Part shown: one piece after another, positions 28,690 through 40,100 of the stretch | Position numbering within the stretch: position 1 is the stretch's first letter | Layout: each line of letters opens with the position of its first letter | The notes under the pieces: generated by a model | The model's input: only the letters and a program-made list of their open reading frames with translations | Database searches by the model: none | What the model was told of the DNA's origin: nothing | Program-made: the position numbers and the translations under genes | Source: Rhipicephalus microplus | Taxonomy: Eukaryota; Arthropoda; Arachnida; Ixodida; Ixodidae | Assembly: GCF_043290135.1 (NCBI RefSeq) | Contig: NC_134705.1 | Span: forward strand, 38,009,771 to 38,073,770 | DNA length: 64,000 bases | Reading direction: 5' to 3'

Positions 28690-31313
28690 CAATGAATCAG
28701 AAAACCTAAAGCTTCTGTGTTTTAACGCCCGCCGCCTTGTAAATAAGTTGATTGACTTCGGTTGCCTTGTACAGGGTGATAGTCCGTCAATCATATGCGT
28801 GAATGAAACCTGGCTTAATTAATCCATCTCTGAAAACGAGTTTCGGCCCTATGGTTACTCGGTTATTTGAAACGACAGGTCAAGTGGTCGAGGTGGTGGC
28901 GTGGCGCTCTATATCAAAAACGACATTGAATATACAACACTGCCAGATCTCCTACAAACAAAGTCTGTCTGGTGTAAGATCAAGATATGCAGTGTGTTTG
29001 TAGTGATTGGAGCTGTTTACCGGCCACCAAATGAAGATGACCATTGCATATTGGCAATCACGGACTATATCGTTAGGCAGAGACTTCTTGACAGCAAACT
29101 GATCCTATACGGAGACTTCAATGTACCCCACATTAACTGGGAGTCCTTCACCACGACCGGCCATGACAAGGTTCTCTGTAATTCATTGATTGATTTCGCT
29201 GTATCCATGATTTTACTCAAGTTCTTCAAAATCCCACCAAATGTGGTTCTATCTTAGACCTTGTTTTCGTTACAGCTGACCTATTGAATGATGATTCAGA
29301 GTGCGAGGTTGTAGAATGTATCTCGGATCACAATGCAGTCTTTGTTCAATTTTCTATTCACTGCGAACTTAAGAAACCAGTATACCAAGTTGTTACTGAA
29401 TTTTCACGTGCCAACGACGAAGGCGTACTTTCTCTGCTAGCAGATTTTTATGCGATTTTTTCGTTTCCAGCAACAGTTGTAGTGTAAATGCGTTGGTGAA
29501 ACATTTTGGCACGATTGTGTCTGACTGCATATCTAAATTAGTTCCAAACAAATGCGTGAAGCGCAATCCTAAACACCCGTGGTATAACCGAGAAATTATA
29601 CTGTTTATTCGCTGCATAAAGCGACTACGTCACCGATGCCACTCCAATCCAAACCACCAATTCAATTTGTGTACGTTAAAGACAACACTCAAAAATAAAA
29701 TGCATGAAGCTAGAGATTTCTATTACAATAACGCGCTGTCGACGTTCATTAGGGAAAATCCGACCAAATTTTGAAAGACAAGTAATCCACCCTCCAGGAG
29801 AACTTGCTTATTCATTATTAAAAACGAAATATGCTCAGATGCTCAGACGATCTCGGAGGCCTTCAATAGTTATTTTGAGTCTGTTTTTGCGCCTCATAAC
29901 GTCAACGTTCCTTCTTTTGTCGCACCCTCTGTATTGGTAGCTAATTTTGGATATTGAGTTAAGTTGCTCTGGAGCTTGTAATCTCTTACTCAACATAGAT
30001 ATTACTAGAAGCGCCGGCCCGGACGGTATCCCTAACGCTTTTCTGAAAAGATATTCTGAATGGTGTGCACAATACCTGATAATTATATTCCAGAAACCAC
30101 TTGACTACGGACGGGTCCCGCGAATGTGAAAGATCGGTAATGTGGCTCCTATTTTCAAATCGGGTAAGAAGAAAATTCTTTCTAACTACAGACTAATTTC
30201 ATTATTATCCACGTGCTGCAACCTACTCGACCACATCATTCACAAGCACATTATTCAATACCTAACTGACAACAATATCTTTTCAGAGCATCAGCATGGT
30301 TTCCGCAACGGTTTCTCCACTGTCACACACTTCATCAAAATTACACATGACATCGCTTCTTCACTTAATAACCATGAACAAGCCGATGCCATTTTTATTG
30401 ATTACTGCAAAGCTTTTGACAAGGTATGTCATAAAAAACATCTGATAAAGCTTGCTAACTTTCTTAGAGGCCCACATACTGACAAATTACTTGATTGCAT
30501 TACGGATTATTTGCACCTGAGGAGTCAGTTTGTACGCTACAACCACGAACAGTCATCACAAGCTAATCCTTCCTAAGGTGTTCCACAAGGATCTGTCTTG
30601 GGACCCCTTTTATTCATAATATACATTAACAATGTCACTCAGGTTGTCATTCACACTTCATTTAAGCTTCGCCTATACGCCGATGACTCTGTATTGCATT
30701 CCAATGTACGTAGCGTCAATGACCATGTTTTGTTGAATGATGTGTTTTCTTCCTTTTGCGAATGTAGTAGAACTTGAAAAAGGAGATTAATTTTCCGAGA
30801 ACCTTGACAATAACTTTTACAATTAAAAAGGAGCCATTACAATTTAGATATGGCGACTCCAATCGCACACTGGAAAAAGTTCAAGAATTTAAGAATCTTG
30901 GTGTTTTATTCTCTCCAAACTTAAAGTGGCACAAACACATCGACCCTATTTCTGCAAAATCGCTTAGGAAATTAGTTTACTTAAGAAGAACGCTAAAGGG
31001 CGCCACAAAAGAATGCAAGCGTATTGACTTGAAATCACTGGTCAGGCCTCTTCTTGAATATTCATCTGTTGTGTGGTCACCACATCTTGCAATTGACATA
31101 AATATTTTTGAGGCCATCCAGCAAAAAGCGATTAGATTCAATTTTCACCGTTATGACCGTGATTTTCCCTCTTCTGAGCACTCGCATACTTTATCGCTAA
31201 ACCATTTAGAACACAGACGTATGTGTCATTTGCTTACCATGCTACTTAACATCGTGCACAATTCCGTCCGCATAGCCACACCCTTTCGTTCACCAATCAT
31301 CCAACTCATGTGA
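28690..31313 (+). pseudogene. LINE-C ORF2: endonuclease and reverse transcriptase, decayed
   Basis: Endonuclease pieces: LKLLCFNARRLVNKLIDF (28705), SIICVNETWLN, RGGGVALYIKNDI, VIGAVYRPPNEDD and LILYGDFNVPHINWES, then ECISDHNAVFVQF (SDH intact). The linker includes NPKHPWYNREI. RT pieces: RSAGPDGIPNAFLKRY (30009), SNYRLISLLSTCCNLLDHII, IDYCKAFDKVCHKKHLIKL, GVPQGSVLGPLLF (30579; a TAA lies just before) and the catalytic YADDSVL near 30675. Then FKNLGVLFSPNLKWHKHI and LVRPLLEYSSVVWSPH follow. I count at least six stops or frame changes. The RT motifs themselves are mostly conserved. Confidence 0.88.
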
Positions 31314-31370
31314 CTCGCCGATAAAATCAGTTGAACATTGTGCCATTCAGATGTTTTATTGATTGTTATA

Positions 31371-31546
31371 TAGTCACGTCACTCCAGGGGGTGTCGACAA
31401 GGTTTATAGACGTCTCAGCAACAGGGCTCTATCCAAGCGCGCCGGTTGGGCTTGTTTGCCAGAGCGGGGACCCACGACCACTTCTTTCTTCTCTGTGGTG
31501 TGTGCCTTCACCTTGGCATACGACCCACTACTAAAAGTAGGTGGCA
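31371..31546 (-). repeat. Gypsy-2 3' LTR
   Basis: Runs from TAGTCACGTC to GTAGGTGGCA. Aligned to the other LTR it has one extra A after the first T, a 2-base indel near 31502 and scattered substitutions. Confidence 0.88.
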
Positions 31547-31730
31547 ATATTCCTCCTCAACAAAAAAAGAGCATCGTCCCGATGCTGTAAAGTTATTGCA
31601 AAAAAGCCAAAACAAAGTAGTTTAAACAATAAAAAAGGCCACCAATTATCCAATGTTAGACGCGATAAGTTCACCAATGACGAGGCAATTGTCGCAGCAC
31701 AAATGAAAAAAACACAAGAAAAGTGCTCTT

Positions 31731-32699
31731 TTAGGAACGCGCAAAATAAGACTTCATGCGCACCACGTGAACTATGTCAAAGGTCGGTTGTTTTCGTTGT
31801 ACCCATCGTGACGACGTAGCGTCCGGAACCACTTCGTAGTTTACGTCGCTCACGTGGCGTAATACTTTATATGGACCAAAGTATCTGCTGAGCAACTTTT
31901 CGGAGAGGCCATGGCGTCCAACAGGGGTCCAAACCCAAATTTGGTCTCCCGGACTGTAAGATACGTCATTGTGACGCATATTGTAACGTCGTGCATCGAC
32001 CTGTTGCTGCTGACCAATGTGTAGCCGGGCGAGCTGGCGAGTTTCCTCGGCACGCTCTGCAAATTCTTCTGCGTCAGTTGTTAGTTGATCGGCGTCTTCA
32101 CAAGGAAGCATCGCATCCAGCATCGTCTGATCTTCGCGGCCGTAGAGAAGTTGAAACGGTGTAAATCGGGTTGTTTCTTGTACGGCGGTGTTATAAGCGA
32201 ACGTCACATAAGGCAAAATGCGATCCCATGTTTTGTGTTGGACATCGATGTACATAGAGATCATGTTTGTGACTGTCTTATTTAGTCACTCGGTTAAGCC
32301 GTTGCTCTGCGGATGGTAAGCAGTCGTCGTTCATTGCCTAGTGTTACTTAGTCGAAAAACTTCATCAATAAGCTGTGCAGTGAACGCTGTTCCTCTGTCG
32401 GTTATCACTGTAGATGGAGCACCGTGGCGCAGAACAATGTGGCACATGAAGAACTGTGCTACCTCAGAAGCCGTGGCTCGTGGTATCGCCTGTGTCTCAG
32501 CATAGTGGGTCAAATAGTCAGATGCAACAATGACCCATTTGTTGCCATCGGACGATAAAGGAAATGGGCCGAGAATGTCCATGCCGACTTGGTCAAATGG
32601 GATATGGGGTGGATCAATTGGCTGAAGTAATCCAGTCGGCTTGCTTGGTGGCGACTTTCGACGCTGGCATTCACGACCGCTTTTAACGTACTGCTTCAC
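31731..32699 (-). pseudogene. Gypsy-2 integrase
   Basis: Two open pieces. 32699-32331: zinc-finger side CQRRKSPPSKP, then FDQVGMDILGPFPL with the first catalytic Asp and STVITDRGTAFTAQL with the second. The next segment reads HPQSNGLTE, giving the catalytic Glu, followed at once by a TGA (near 32286). 32264-31731: core end YIDVQHKTWDRILPYVTFAYNT, LLYGREDQTMLDAMLP, and the C-terminal domain PGDQIWVWTPVGRHGLSEKLL...RYFGPYKVLR. All three acidic residues survive, but a stop and a frame shift separate them. Integrase would insert element DNA into the host chromosome. Confidence 0.9.
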
Positions 32700-32780
32700 G
32701 CTTGCCGAAAGTCCGGGCTAGTAGTACGCCTCACTTACTCTGGCGAGCGTTCGCGAGTAACCTAGATGACCAGATGTGGG

Positions 32781-34592
32781 CTAGTCATGACACGCTGAGA
32801 GAACTTCGTCCCGCATGTCCTTCGGAACGACGAGGAGGTAAGCGCGGCTCGTAGAACGGGCGTTTTTTTTGTACAGGACATTATCTCGGAGGCAGAAAGA
32901 CGTCAAGACGCGAGATAGATGGCGAGGTATAACGGCGCTATGACCCTCCAGATAGTCGATGAGCGGTCGAATCTCTTCATCCTCTCGCTGGCGTCTGCTC
33001 AAGTTAGATGAGCTAAGGGCTCCCAGGAAACCGTCATCGTCCTCTTCTTCTTGGTTGACTAAAGGTGCACGCGACAGCGTATCAGCTTCTTCATGCTTCC
33101 GTCCAGACTTATATACGACGGTCACATCAAATTCCTGTAGACGCAAGCTCCATCGGGCCAGTCGTCCAGAGGGATCATGAATGTTTACCAACCAGCAGAG
33201 GGCATGGTGGTCTGTCACCACTTTAAATGGACGACCATAGAGGTACGGGCGAAACTTGGTGATCGCCCACACTACTGCGAGACACTCTTTCTCTGTGGTC
33301 GTGTAATTCACCTCGGTACGGGACAGTGAGCGGCTGGCATAGACTATGACTCGTTCTTTGCCGTGTTGATGCTGGACGAGCACTGCGCCGAAGCCGATGT
33401 TACTGGCGTCAGTGTGCACCTCTGTGTCAGCATCATCGTAAAAATGCGCAAGAACAGGGGCTGACTGCATCCGCTGTCGTAGCTCGGCAAAATCAGCCTG
33501 TTGTTCGGTAGCCCATACAAACGGTGTGTCGTCGCGTGTAAGGCGAGTCAAGGGTTCCGCTACCTTACAAAGCCCTCTAATAAATCGTCGATAGTAGGCG
33601 TACAAGCCAAGAAAGCGCCGAACAGTCTTTTTGTCTGTAGGATGCGGAAACGCGGCTACAGTGGCAAGTTTGTCGGGGTGGGGTCGGACTCCTTTGGCGT
33701 TGACTACATGGCCAAGGATTTTGAGCTCTTCATAACCAAAGTGACACTGTGGTTTGAGTGTAAGATCTGCTGATTGAATAGCCTGTAGCACACTCCTGAG
33801 GCGGTGAAGATGTTGCTGGAAGGTTTCAGAAAAAACGACATCACGCAGGTATACGAGACAAGTTTGCCACTTCAGACCAGTAAGCACAGTGTCCATCATT
33901 CGTTGGAAGGTTGCGGGCGCTAAGCACAAACCAAAAGGAAGGACTCGAAATTCATGCAGGCCATCAGGGGTCACAAAAGCCGTTTTCTCGCGGTCTCGCT
34001 CGTCAACCTCAATCTGCCAGTACCCGCTTTTTAAATCCAAAGAGGAAAAATAGTGGGCGCGGCGTAATTTGTCTAACGAGTCGTCGATGCGTGGCAGCGG
34101 ATACACGTCCTTTTTAGTCGCGCTGTTCAGCTTCCGGTAAACGACGCAAAAACGTAGCGTTCCGTCTTTCTTCTTGACTAGGACGACTGGAGAGGACCAC
34201 GCACTGTTGGAAGTCTCGATGATGCTGTCGTCAAGCATTTCTCGAACTTGCGTACGAATGGCTTCTCGTTCCTTCGCTGACACACGGTAAGGCTGTTGGT
34301 GTACTGGGCGGGCATCGTCGTAAGTGATGATTCTGTGCCTAGTGATTGAAGTCTGGCGCACCTTATAGGAAGCAGCGAAGCATGACTTGAATTCAAGCAA
34401 GAGTTTTCGCAGTGCTGTCTGGTTTTCTTGTGTGAGGTTAGAATTAATATCGATATTGTTTAGAGACGTATCGGCGGCCTCCACTGCGTCCGACGAGAAG
34501 CAGATGGGAACGGTTCCTAATTCATCTGCAAACGCTAACGAAGTGCCACGGAAAAGGTGTCGGTGTTCGTTGCTGAAATTTGTTACGAGCAT
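32781..34592 (-). CDS. Gypsy-2 reverse transcriptase/RNase H, long ORF with lost catalytic Asp
   Basis: 603 codons open from ATG 34590-34592. RT: ARPVHQQPYRVSAKEREAIR, WSSPVVLVKKKDGTLRF, YPLPRIDDSL, FSSLDLKSGYWQIEVDE with the motif A Asp, and LPFGLCLAPATFQRMMD. The active site reads YLRDVV instead of YLDDVV (codon CGT at about 33848), removing a metal-binding Asp. The RNase H part has EVHTDASNIGFGAVLV, TTEKECLAVVWAITKF and VTDHHALCWLV. The tail reaches YKSGRKHEEADTLSRAPL and the integrase HHCC start. The uninterrupted frame with a dead polymerase site suggests recent inactivation. It probably derives from a Gag-Pol polyprotein, so this ATG may not be a natural start. Confidence 0.88.
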   Translation of the reverse strand: MLVTNFSNEHRHLFRGTSLAFADELGTVPICFSSDAVEAADTSLNNIDINSNLTQENQTALRKLLLEFKSCFAASYKVRQTSITRHRIITYDDARPVHQQPYRVSAKEREAIRTQVREMLDDSIIETSNSAWSSPVVLVKKKDGTLRFCVVYRKLNSATKKDVYPLPRIDDSLDKLRRAHYFSSLDLKSGYWQIEVDERDREKTAFVTPDGLHEFRVLPFGLCLAPATFQRMMDTVLTGLKWQTCLVYLRDVVFSETFQQHLHRLRSVLQAIQSADLTLKPQCHFGYEELKILGHVVNAKGVRPHPDKLATVAAFPHPTDKKTVRRFLGLYAYYRRFIRGLCKVAEPLTRLTRDDTPFVWATEQQADFAELRQRMQSAPVLAHFYDDADTEVHTDASNIGFGAVLVQHQHGKERVIVYASRSLSRTEVNYTTTEKECLAVVWAITKFRPYLYGRPFKVVTDHHALCWLVNIHDPSGRLARWSLRLQEFDVTVVYKSGRKHEEADTLSRAPLVNQEEEDDDGFLGALSSSNLSRRQREDEEIRPLIDYLEGHSAVIPRHLSRVLTSFCLRDNVLYKKNARSTSRAYLLVVPKDMRDEVLSACHD

Positions 34593-34729
34593 TGAGATCG
34601 GCCATCACGTAGCTGTATGATACTCCTAGCCACACAAACACCTTGAGTCAGCAGGTGTTCAACATTACTTTCTGCAATCGCTTCACCATTTCGCAATCCA
34701 CAGCGTGTGACGTCGACAATAACACTGGC

Positions 34730-35210
34730 TCATGGAGGAAGCGTTATACTTTCAGCAGAAACACGAAGAACGCCGGTACGTTTTTGGTCGGCCTGCTTGG
34801 TCATTGCTCGGTCGGCTGAGAAGGTGATGCGAATCTCTTGAAGATAAATGACAGCTCCATACTCCTGCAGGAAGTCAACACCAAGAATAACGTCGCGTGA
34901 ACATTCACGGAGCACAAGGAAACTTCCTACAAATGTATAACCGCAGACCCAAACTCTACTCGTGCAGGTTCCAAGCGGAGAGACGGTGTGGCCACCAGCC
35001 GTTCGAATCACGGAACCATGCAAGGGCGTGATCACCTTCTTTAGTAGTCTGGTCACTTTCCCGGTTAGTATCGAATAGTCAGCTCTGGTATCAACTAAAG
35101 CACCTACTGCATAGCCGTCTATCAGCACCTGTATATCCAGAGAAAGCCGCACATATCGCTCAGTCGAATCTACACCCTTTACTGTTAGCGTCGATTGGGG
35201 GTCTTCAGCA
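34730..35210 (-). pseudogene. Gypsy-2 aspartic protease, active-site Gly replaced
   Basis: Retropepsin-like: LDIQVLIDGYAVGALVDTRADYS, where the universal DTG reads DTR, then RTAGGHTVSPLGTC and DVILGVDFLQEYGAVIYL. The Gly-to-Arg change in the catalytic triad loop should abolish activity. The open frame extends upstream to 35677, but that part is out of register with the gag zinc-knuckle frame, which overlaps it. Confidence 0.86.
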
Positions 35211-36625
35211 CGTCGACTGCCAGCGACCTCGCCTCCAAGGGTCGCTTGCGTTAGTTTTCCCGGCGGGGACTGGAAGATAGTGCGGCAGCATGGCACTGTG
35301 GCGAAGATGAAAAGTGCCTCGGCGGCGGTGAGCGCGACTGCCGTCCAGAAGACGGTGGCATGCGCTGTTGAGCCAGGCAGTCGAAAATCCGCGCAGCCCG
35401 AGGCGCCGGTATGGACACTGGCGGTACAAATGGTCCGCATCGCCGCAGTGGAAGCACAAAAGTCGGCGATCAGGAGTGCGCCAAACATCACATTTCCGAG
35501 GCGAAGCACGTCTGTCGTCAAGGTAGTGTGCTGGTTCTTCCGCAAGATGCACAGGGCTGGCGTAAACGAGGGGTGGGGGTGTGCGTGTGTTCTCGTAGTA
35601 CGGGAGAGGTGGCGCCGACTGAAGTGAAACCGTAGGAGGTGCCTGAACAAACAGCGGGGAAGAGGAAGCTGGGCCATTCAAGGCTTCCGCATAGGTCGCA
35701 CGGTGGTAGTCAGCCGCGGCGGGTGTGGCGTTATTCAGACTCACAGGGTCACGAATGGCATGATGCAGCTCATCCTTGACGATGCTTGCAATGGAACTCA
35801 CCGTAGGTAGTGGTGGTGTGGCAGCCTTTTACAGCTCCTCGCGTACTATGGAGCGGATAAGGTCACGCAGACACTCGGTGTTGCTCCCAATAGTCGTAAG
35901 AACTTGAGCAGTGGACGTGTTCACTTGCCGCTCATACAGGGTGGATCGATGCTGAAGCATCTTTTCCATCGTGACGGCTTCGGACAAAACCTCGGCGACC
36001 GTGTTCGGAGGGCTCCGTACAAGGCCAGCAAAAAGCTGCTCCTTAACTCCCGGCCTCAGGTGACGCACCTTCTTTTCTTCTGTCATACTCTGATCAGCCC
36101 GTCGGAACAGGCGCGTCATATCTTCCACATAGGTCATGACAGTTTCGTTGGGCATCTGAATGCGGGCCTGGATCGCTCGCTCCGCTCGTTCGTGGTGATC
36201 AGCACTTTTTAAGTATCCAATAGCCGGCAGCGGAATTCGGGCCACGATCTAATCTGTTCCTCGTGATTCATGTACCAGGTACGTGCTCCATCCTCCGAAT
36301 AGAAGTACACACGTCGTAGTTTGGCCGCGTCGTTCCAGTCGTTGAAAGCAGCCACGCGCTCGAAGTCAACCAACCAGTCCTCGACGTCTTCAAGCTCGGT
36401 GCCATGAAACGGTGTCGGAACCTGTGGACTTTCGAGGGTGTACCGAGCCACCGGGGGGTTTTCCATACCTGTTAAAGTGGTTTGAACGGACGTGCTCATC
36501 ATACTGGTGTGAACTGTAGGGTCAGCTTTGGGTGGCAATTCCCTGATCCTGCGGCTTGTCCGATGAACGGGAGTGTTGACTCGCACCGGGCTTGTGGTGC
36601 CGCTTCCAGGAGGGGTCTGAAACAT
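35205..36625 (-). pseudogene. Gypsy-2 gag with CCHC zinc knuckle
   Basis: Three open pieces in two frames. 36625-36209: TPVHRTSRRIR, then PTPFHGTELEDVEDWLVDF. 36245-35829: VMTYVEDMTRLFRRADQSM, KKVRHLRPGVKEQLF, capsid-like. 35801-35205: Pro-rich spacer and the knuckle CFHCGDADHLYRQC (C-x2-C-x4-H-x4-C), intact here. Stop or frame breaks lie near 36230 and 35828. It packages element RNA in intact relatives. Confidence 0.87.
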
Positions 36626-36657
36626 CCGTGAGGGGCCTACCCAGCACCTCCACCAAT

Positions 36658-36830
36658 TGTCACGTCACTCCAAGGGGTGTCGACAAGGTTTATAGACGTC
36701 TCAGCAACAAGGCTCTAACCAAGCGGGTCGGTTGGGCTTGTTTGCCAGAGCGGGGGCCCACGAGCACTTCTTTCTTCTCTGTGGTGTGTCTTCACCTTGG
36801 CATACGACCCACTACTAGAAGTAGGTGGCA
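36658..36830 (-). repeat. Gypsy-2 5' LTR
   Basis: 173 bases, TGTCACG to GGTGGCA. The adjacent internal bases in element direction are ATTGGTGGAGGTGCTGG, at the primer-binding-site position. Confidence 0.88.
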
Positions 36831-37100
36831 ATAAATACTCCTTTTTTACCGTGCACAGTTGACACTTGGAATAATCTGGACACTACTTTGAAACGACTAC
36901 CGCATGCGCTGTTTGTTGAACAAGTGTTCAATCATGTATATTTGATGTTCCTAATTTTGCTGTTGTTCCTTTTGTTTGATCATTTATTGTTTGTTGAACA
37001 GGTGTCTAATTAAGTAATTTTATGCTTTTTATTCCTACTGGTTTTGCTCGTTTATTGTAACCACTTGTGCAATGTCTCAAACATGAGACAGCAGTATCTG

Positions 37101-37159
<59 letters not shown>
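36831..37159 (+). pseudogene. LINE-C ORF2 C-terminus, 3' UTR and (AATA)n tail
   Basis: Right-hand continuation of LINE-C after Gypsy-2: TVDTWNNLDTTLKRLPHALF and a stop at about 37013, then about 90 bases of 3' UTR. It ends in an uninterrupted AATA/TAAA tract at roughly 37102-37159, the terminal repeat of CR1/L2-type LINEs. Beyond it the interrupted LINE-I resumes. Confidence 0.82.
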
Positions 37160-40100
37160 AGGGTTAACGGCAGTCGACTTGTCTTAGTTGGGGATTTCAA
37201 TGCTCCACACGCGGCCTGGGGCTATCACAGCACCACAAAGAAAAGGGCGCGTTTTCACGACGCTGCACAGCAACAGGCTCTGACGCTGTAGAATGACTTG
37301 TTTCATCCAACCCAAGTGGGAAACAGCGTGTCGAGGGATACAAATCCGGATCTCGCGTTCACTAGAGACGTGCACAACGCCACGTGGACAAGGCTACCGG
37401 AGATTCTAGGGAGTGACCATCACATCATTCAAATAGAGGTCGAACAGGCTCACCGCTCGCTCAAGACAGGAAAAGCTCTGCTCACCGACTAGATCGCCTA
37501 CAGAAATGACCTTGATGATAACTCGACTACCGAAGACTTTGAAGCTTGGTTAAACAGTATTGTAGGTGTTGCTGACGGACATACTAAAACGATACACTTG
37601 AACGAGAATAATCCAGCAGCCGATAATAATCCTTTTCACCTATGGGAAGCTCGAAGATTGCTTAACAAACAATGGGAACGGCAAAAGCTCAACCGCAAGC
37701 TCAAGCACCACATCGCCATACTCACCAGGCATGCACAGGAGTACGCTGAAAACCGTGCGAGCCAGAGTCGGCGGTCCTTCTGCGACAAACTTCAAGGAAC
37801 ACGGAGCAAAAAGCAGACTTGGCGCATTCTTCGAGCCCTGATTGACGACACCCACATCAAAAATTATCAAAGAAATACGAAACAGCGGCTCATGCACAAC
37901 TATGAGGGCACATAGCGCCAATCACTCTAAATACTTCAAGCGAAGCTGCGTGGCTCCGTTAACCAGTAGGCTGCCTCCATTGACACTTCGAAACCCAGGG
38001 AGTACCGAGGAGCACCAAACGAAGCACTATGTCAGCCTTTCACGCATGCCGAACTACATGCGGCTTTCGCTAAGCTTACGCGCAACAAGAGCCCAGGAAA
38101 AGACGGAGTGACCAATAAGCACCTACGATAGCTACAACCCCGGGCGTTGACGGCACTCCTTCGGCACTATAACGACTGCCGTAAGAAGGGCGAGCTACCA
38201 CGAGCCTGAAAGCACTTGGAGGTGACCATGGTACTCAAGCCAAACAAGCCACGCTCGATTGTGAATCGTCGTCCAATTTCCCTTCCGTCCTGCGCTGGAA
38301 AACTCTTTGAGCGCATGGTAAACGAGCGGCTCACCATACACCTCGAAGACAATAGTCACTACACGAATACCATACTCGGCTTCCGCCAAATGCTGAACAC
38401 AAGACATCCTCTTGCAGATAAAGAAAGATATTCTTCTCCGCTTGAGCATGCTCAGTAAGTCATCTGTTCTAGGTCTGCACATAAAGGGCGCATTTGACAG
38501 TGAACCACAAAGCTGTTCTGCTTAGCCTGGAAGACGTCGGCTGCGGTACCAAAACATACACCTACATGCTGGCTTTCCTCACCAACCGCATAGCCACTGT
38601 AGGGATTGCCAATATCCAGAGTGGGCTTTTCAACTCCCTAACAAAGAAGTGCGGCAGCTTGGGCTAGTTGGTATGGCATGAAAATAGTTATAGCGTGAGA
38701 ACAGAACGACGACATAGAGTGAAAGCCCTCTTGTCTCTGTGTCATCGATCTGTTCTCGCGCTATAACGATCGTCATCTCTAACAAAGGCACGCTGCAAGG
38801 CTCAGTGATATCAGAACTTTTCAATTTGGCCCTCCTTAAGCTCCCACGTCTCTTGAACGCTGTCCCTGGGATACATCACGTGTTATACGCCGATGATATC
38901 ACTATGTGGATAAGAGGTACAAGCACGGGTGAACAGGAGGGCCGAATTCAAGAGGCGGTTAATATCACTGAAAAATATCTCAAGACATGCGGCCTCCAAT
39001 GTGCTCCAGAAAAGTCGGAACTGTTAGTACTTGCGGAACGCACCCGGTGTAGACCATCAAGATACGACGCACCTGGCCCACAAGTCTTTCTACAGGGAGT
39101 TCAAATACCACAGTTTGACGCGCTTCGAGTCCTTGGACTACATATACATAAAGATGGGTGTGGCTTCGCTTCCCTACCCGGCTGCAGGAGACTGTGACAC
39201 AGCTCACTCACCTAATCCGAAGGGTGGCTAACCGCCGCAGTGGCATCAAAGAGCACGACACCCTAAAAATGGTACAAGCTCTCCTTTACAGCTTTACAGC
39301 CGCATAACATGTGGAACTCTCTACCTCAACCTGAAGACAGCGGCTAAACAAAAACTTAATCTTCTGACACGAAAGGATACAAAGCTTACCTTAGGACTGC
39401 CACCAGCCACCTCCACTGACCGACTGCTTCGCATGGGAGTTCAAAATACGGGAGAGGAACTCACCGAAGCACACCTCACCAACCTGATTGAGAGACTTAT
39501 GCTGTCACTCGCACGGCGAGCCGTCCATCGACGCACAGGTTACGAGACCACCCTAGAACCCAACGAAGAACGCAAAGGCAAAATACCGTCCCAGCTCCGA
39601 GAATGCCTTGAAGTTCATCAGATCCCTCGGAACATGCATCCTGAACATTACCGAGCAAGGCGGCTCGCCAGGGTTAACATGATCCGAACAAATCATGACA
39701 ATGACCCACAGGCGCGACACGTGGACGCAGCCAAATATCCGGGACGTAATGCCTTCGCGATTACCATCACAGATTACAAGAGCGTGGCTCTGGCATCAGC
39801 GAGTATCCTCGCCAAACGTGCGGAAACAGCTGAACAGGCTGCTGTAGCACTCGCAACCCAGACGACTCAGGATCCCATTGTGGTCTTTACCGATTCACAA
39901 ACAGACAGCGGCACTGAACTATTTGAAAGGCTAGGTCTCCACGGTAGCGATTAGGGTACTAAAGCCCATGGACAATCCTCCTCCCCACGCATGCATCGTG
40001 TGGATTCCGGGTGATGAAGGTCTCGAGGGAAATGAAGCGGCACACACCGCAGCCCATGAATGCGTCAACCGGGCATTCCCGTACGAGATCCGAGGCACCT

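Larger units (their letters stand above)
27577..31370 (+). mobile_element. LINE-C, 2A-bearing CR1/L2-like LINE, 5' and main part
   Basis: A plus-strand LINE inserted in LINE-I between its endonuclease halves. It has a duplicated 5' segment, ORF1 with a 2A motif (27859 onward) and ORF2 endonuclease and RT in broken frames. It is cut at 31370 by Gypsy-2; its last codons and (AATA)n tail are at 36831-37159. Joining 31370 to the bases after 36833 reads DCYKYSFF, the expected CR1-type C-terminal motif, which supports the boundaries. Confidence 0.85.
31371..36830 (-). mobile_element. Gypsy-2, Ty3/Gypsy LTR retrotransposon inside LINE-C
   Basis: A complete minus-strand Gypsy element with two LTRs of about 175 bases that differ at roughly ten positions by eye. 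Order: gag, CCHC knuckle, protease, RT/RNase H, integrase. The shared flanking bases are ATA (31368-31370 and 36831-36833), shorter than the usual 4-6; removing the element restores the LINE-C C-terminal reading. Frames are longer than in Gypsy-1, but the protease and RT active sites are mutated and integrase carries a stop, so the copy is dead. Confidence 0.92.

Noticed and set aside
37102..37159. (AATA)n tract as an independent microsatellite
   Set aside because: It sits exactly at the end of LINE-C 3' UTR, so it is better explained as that LINE's terminal repeat.
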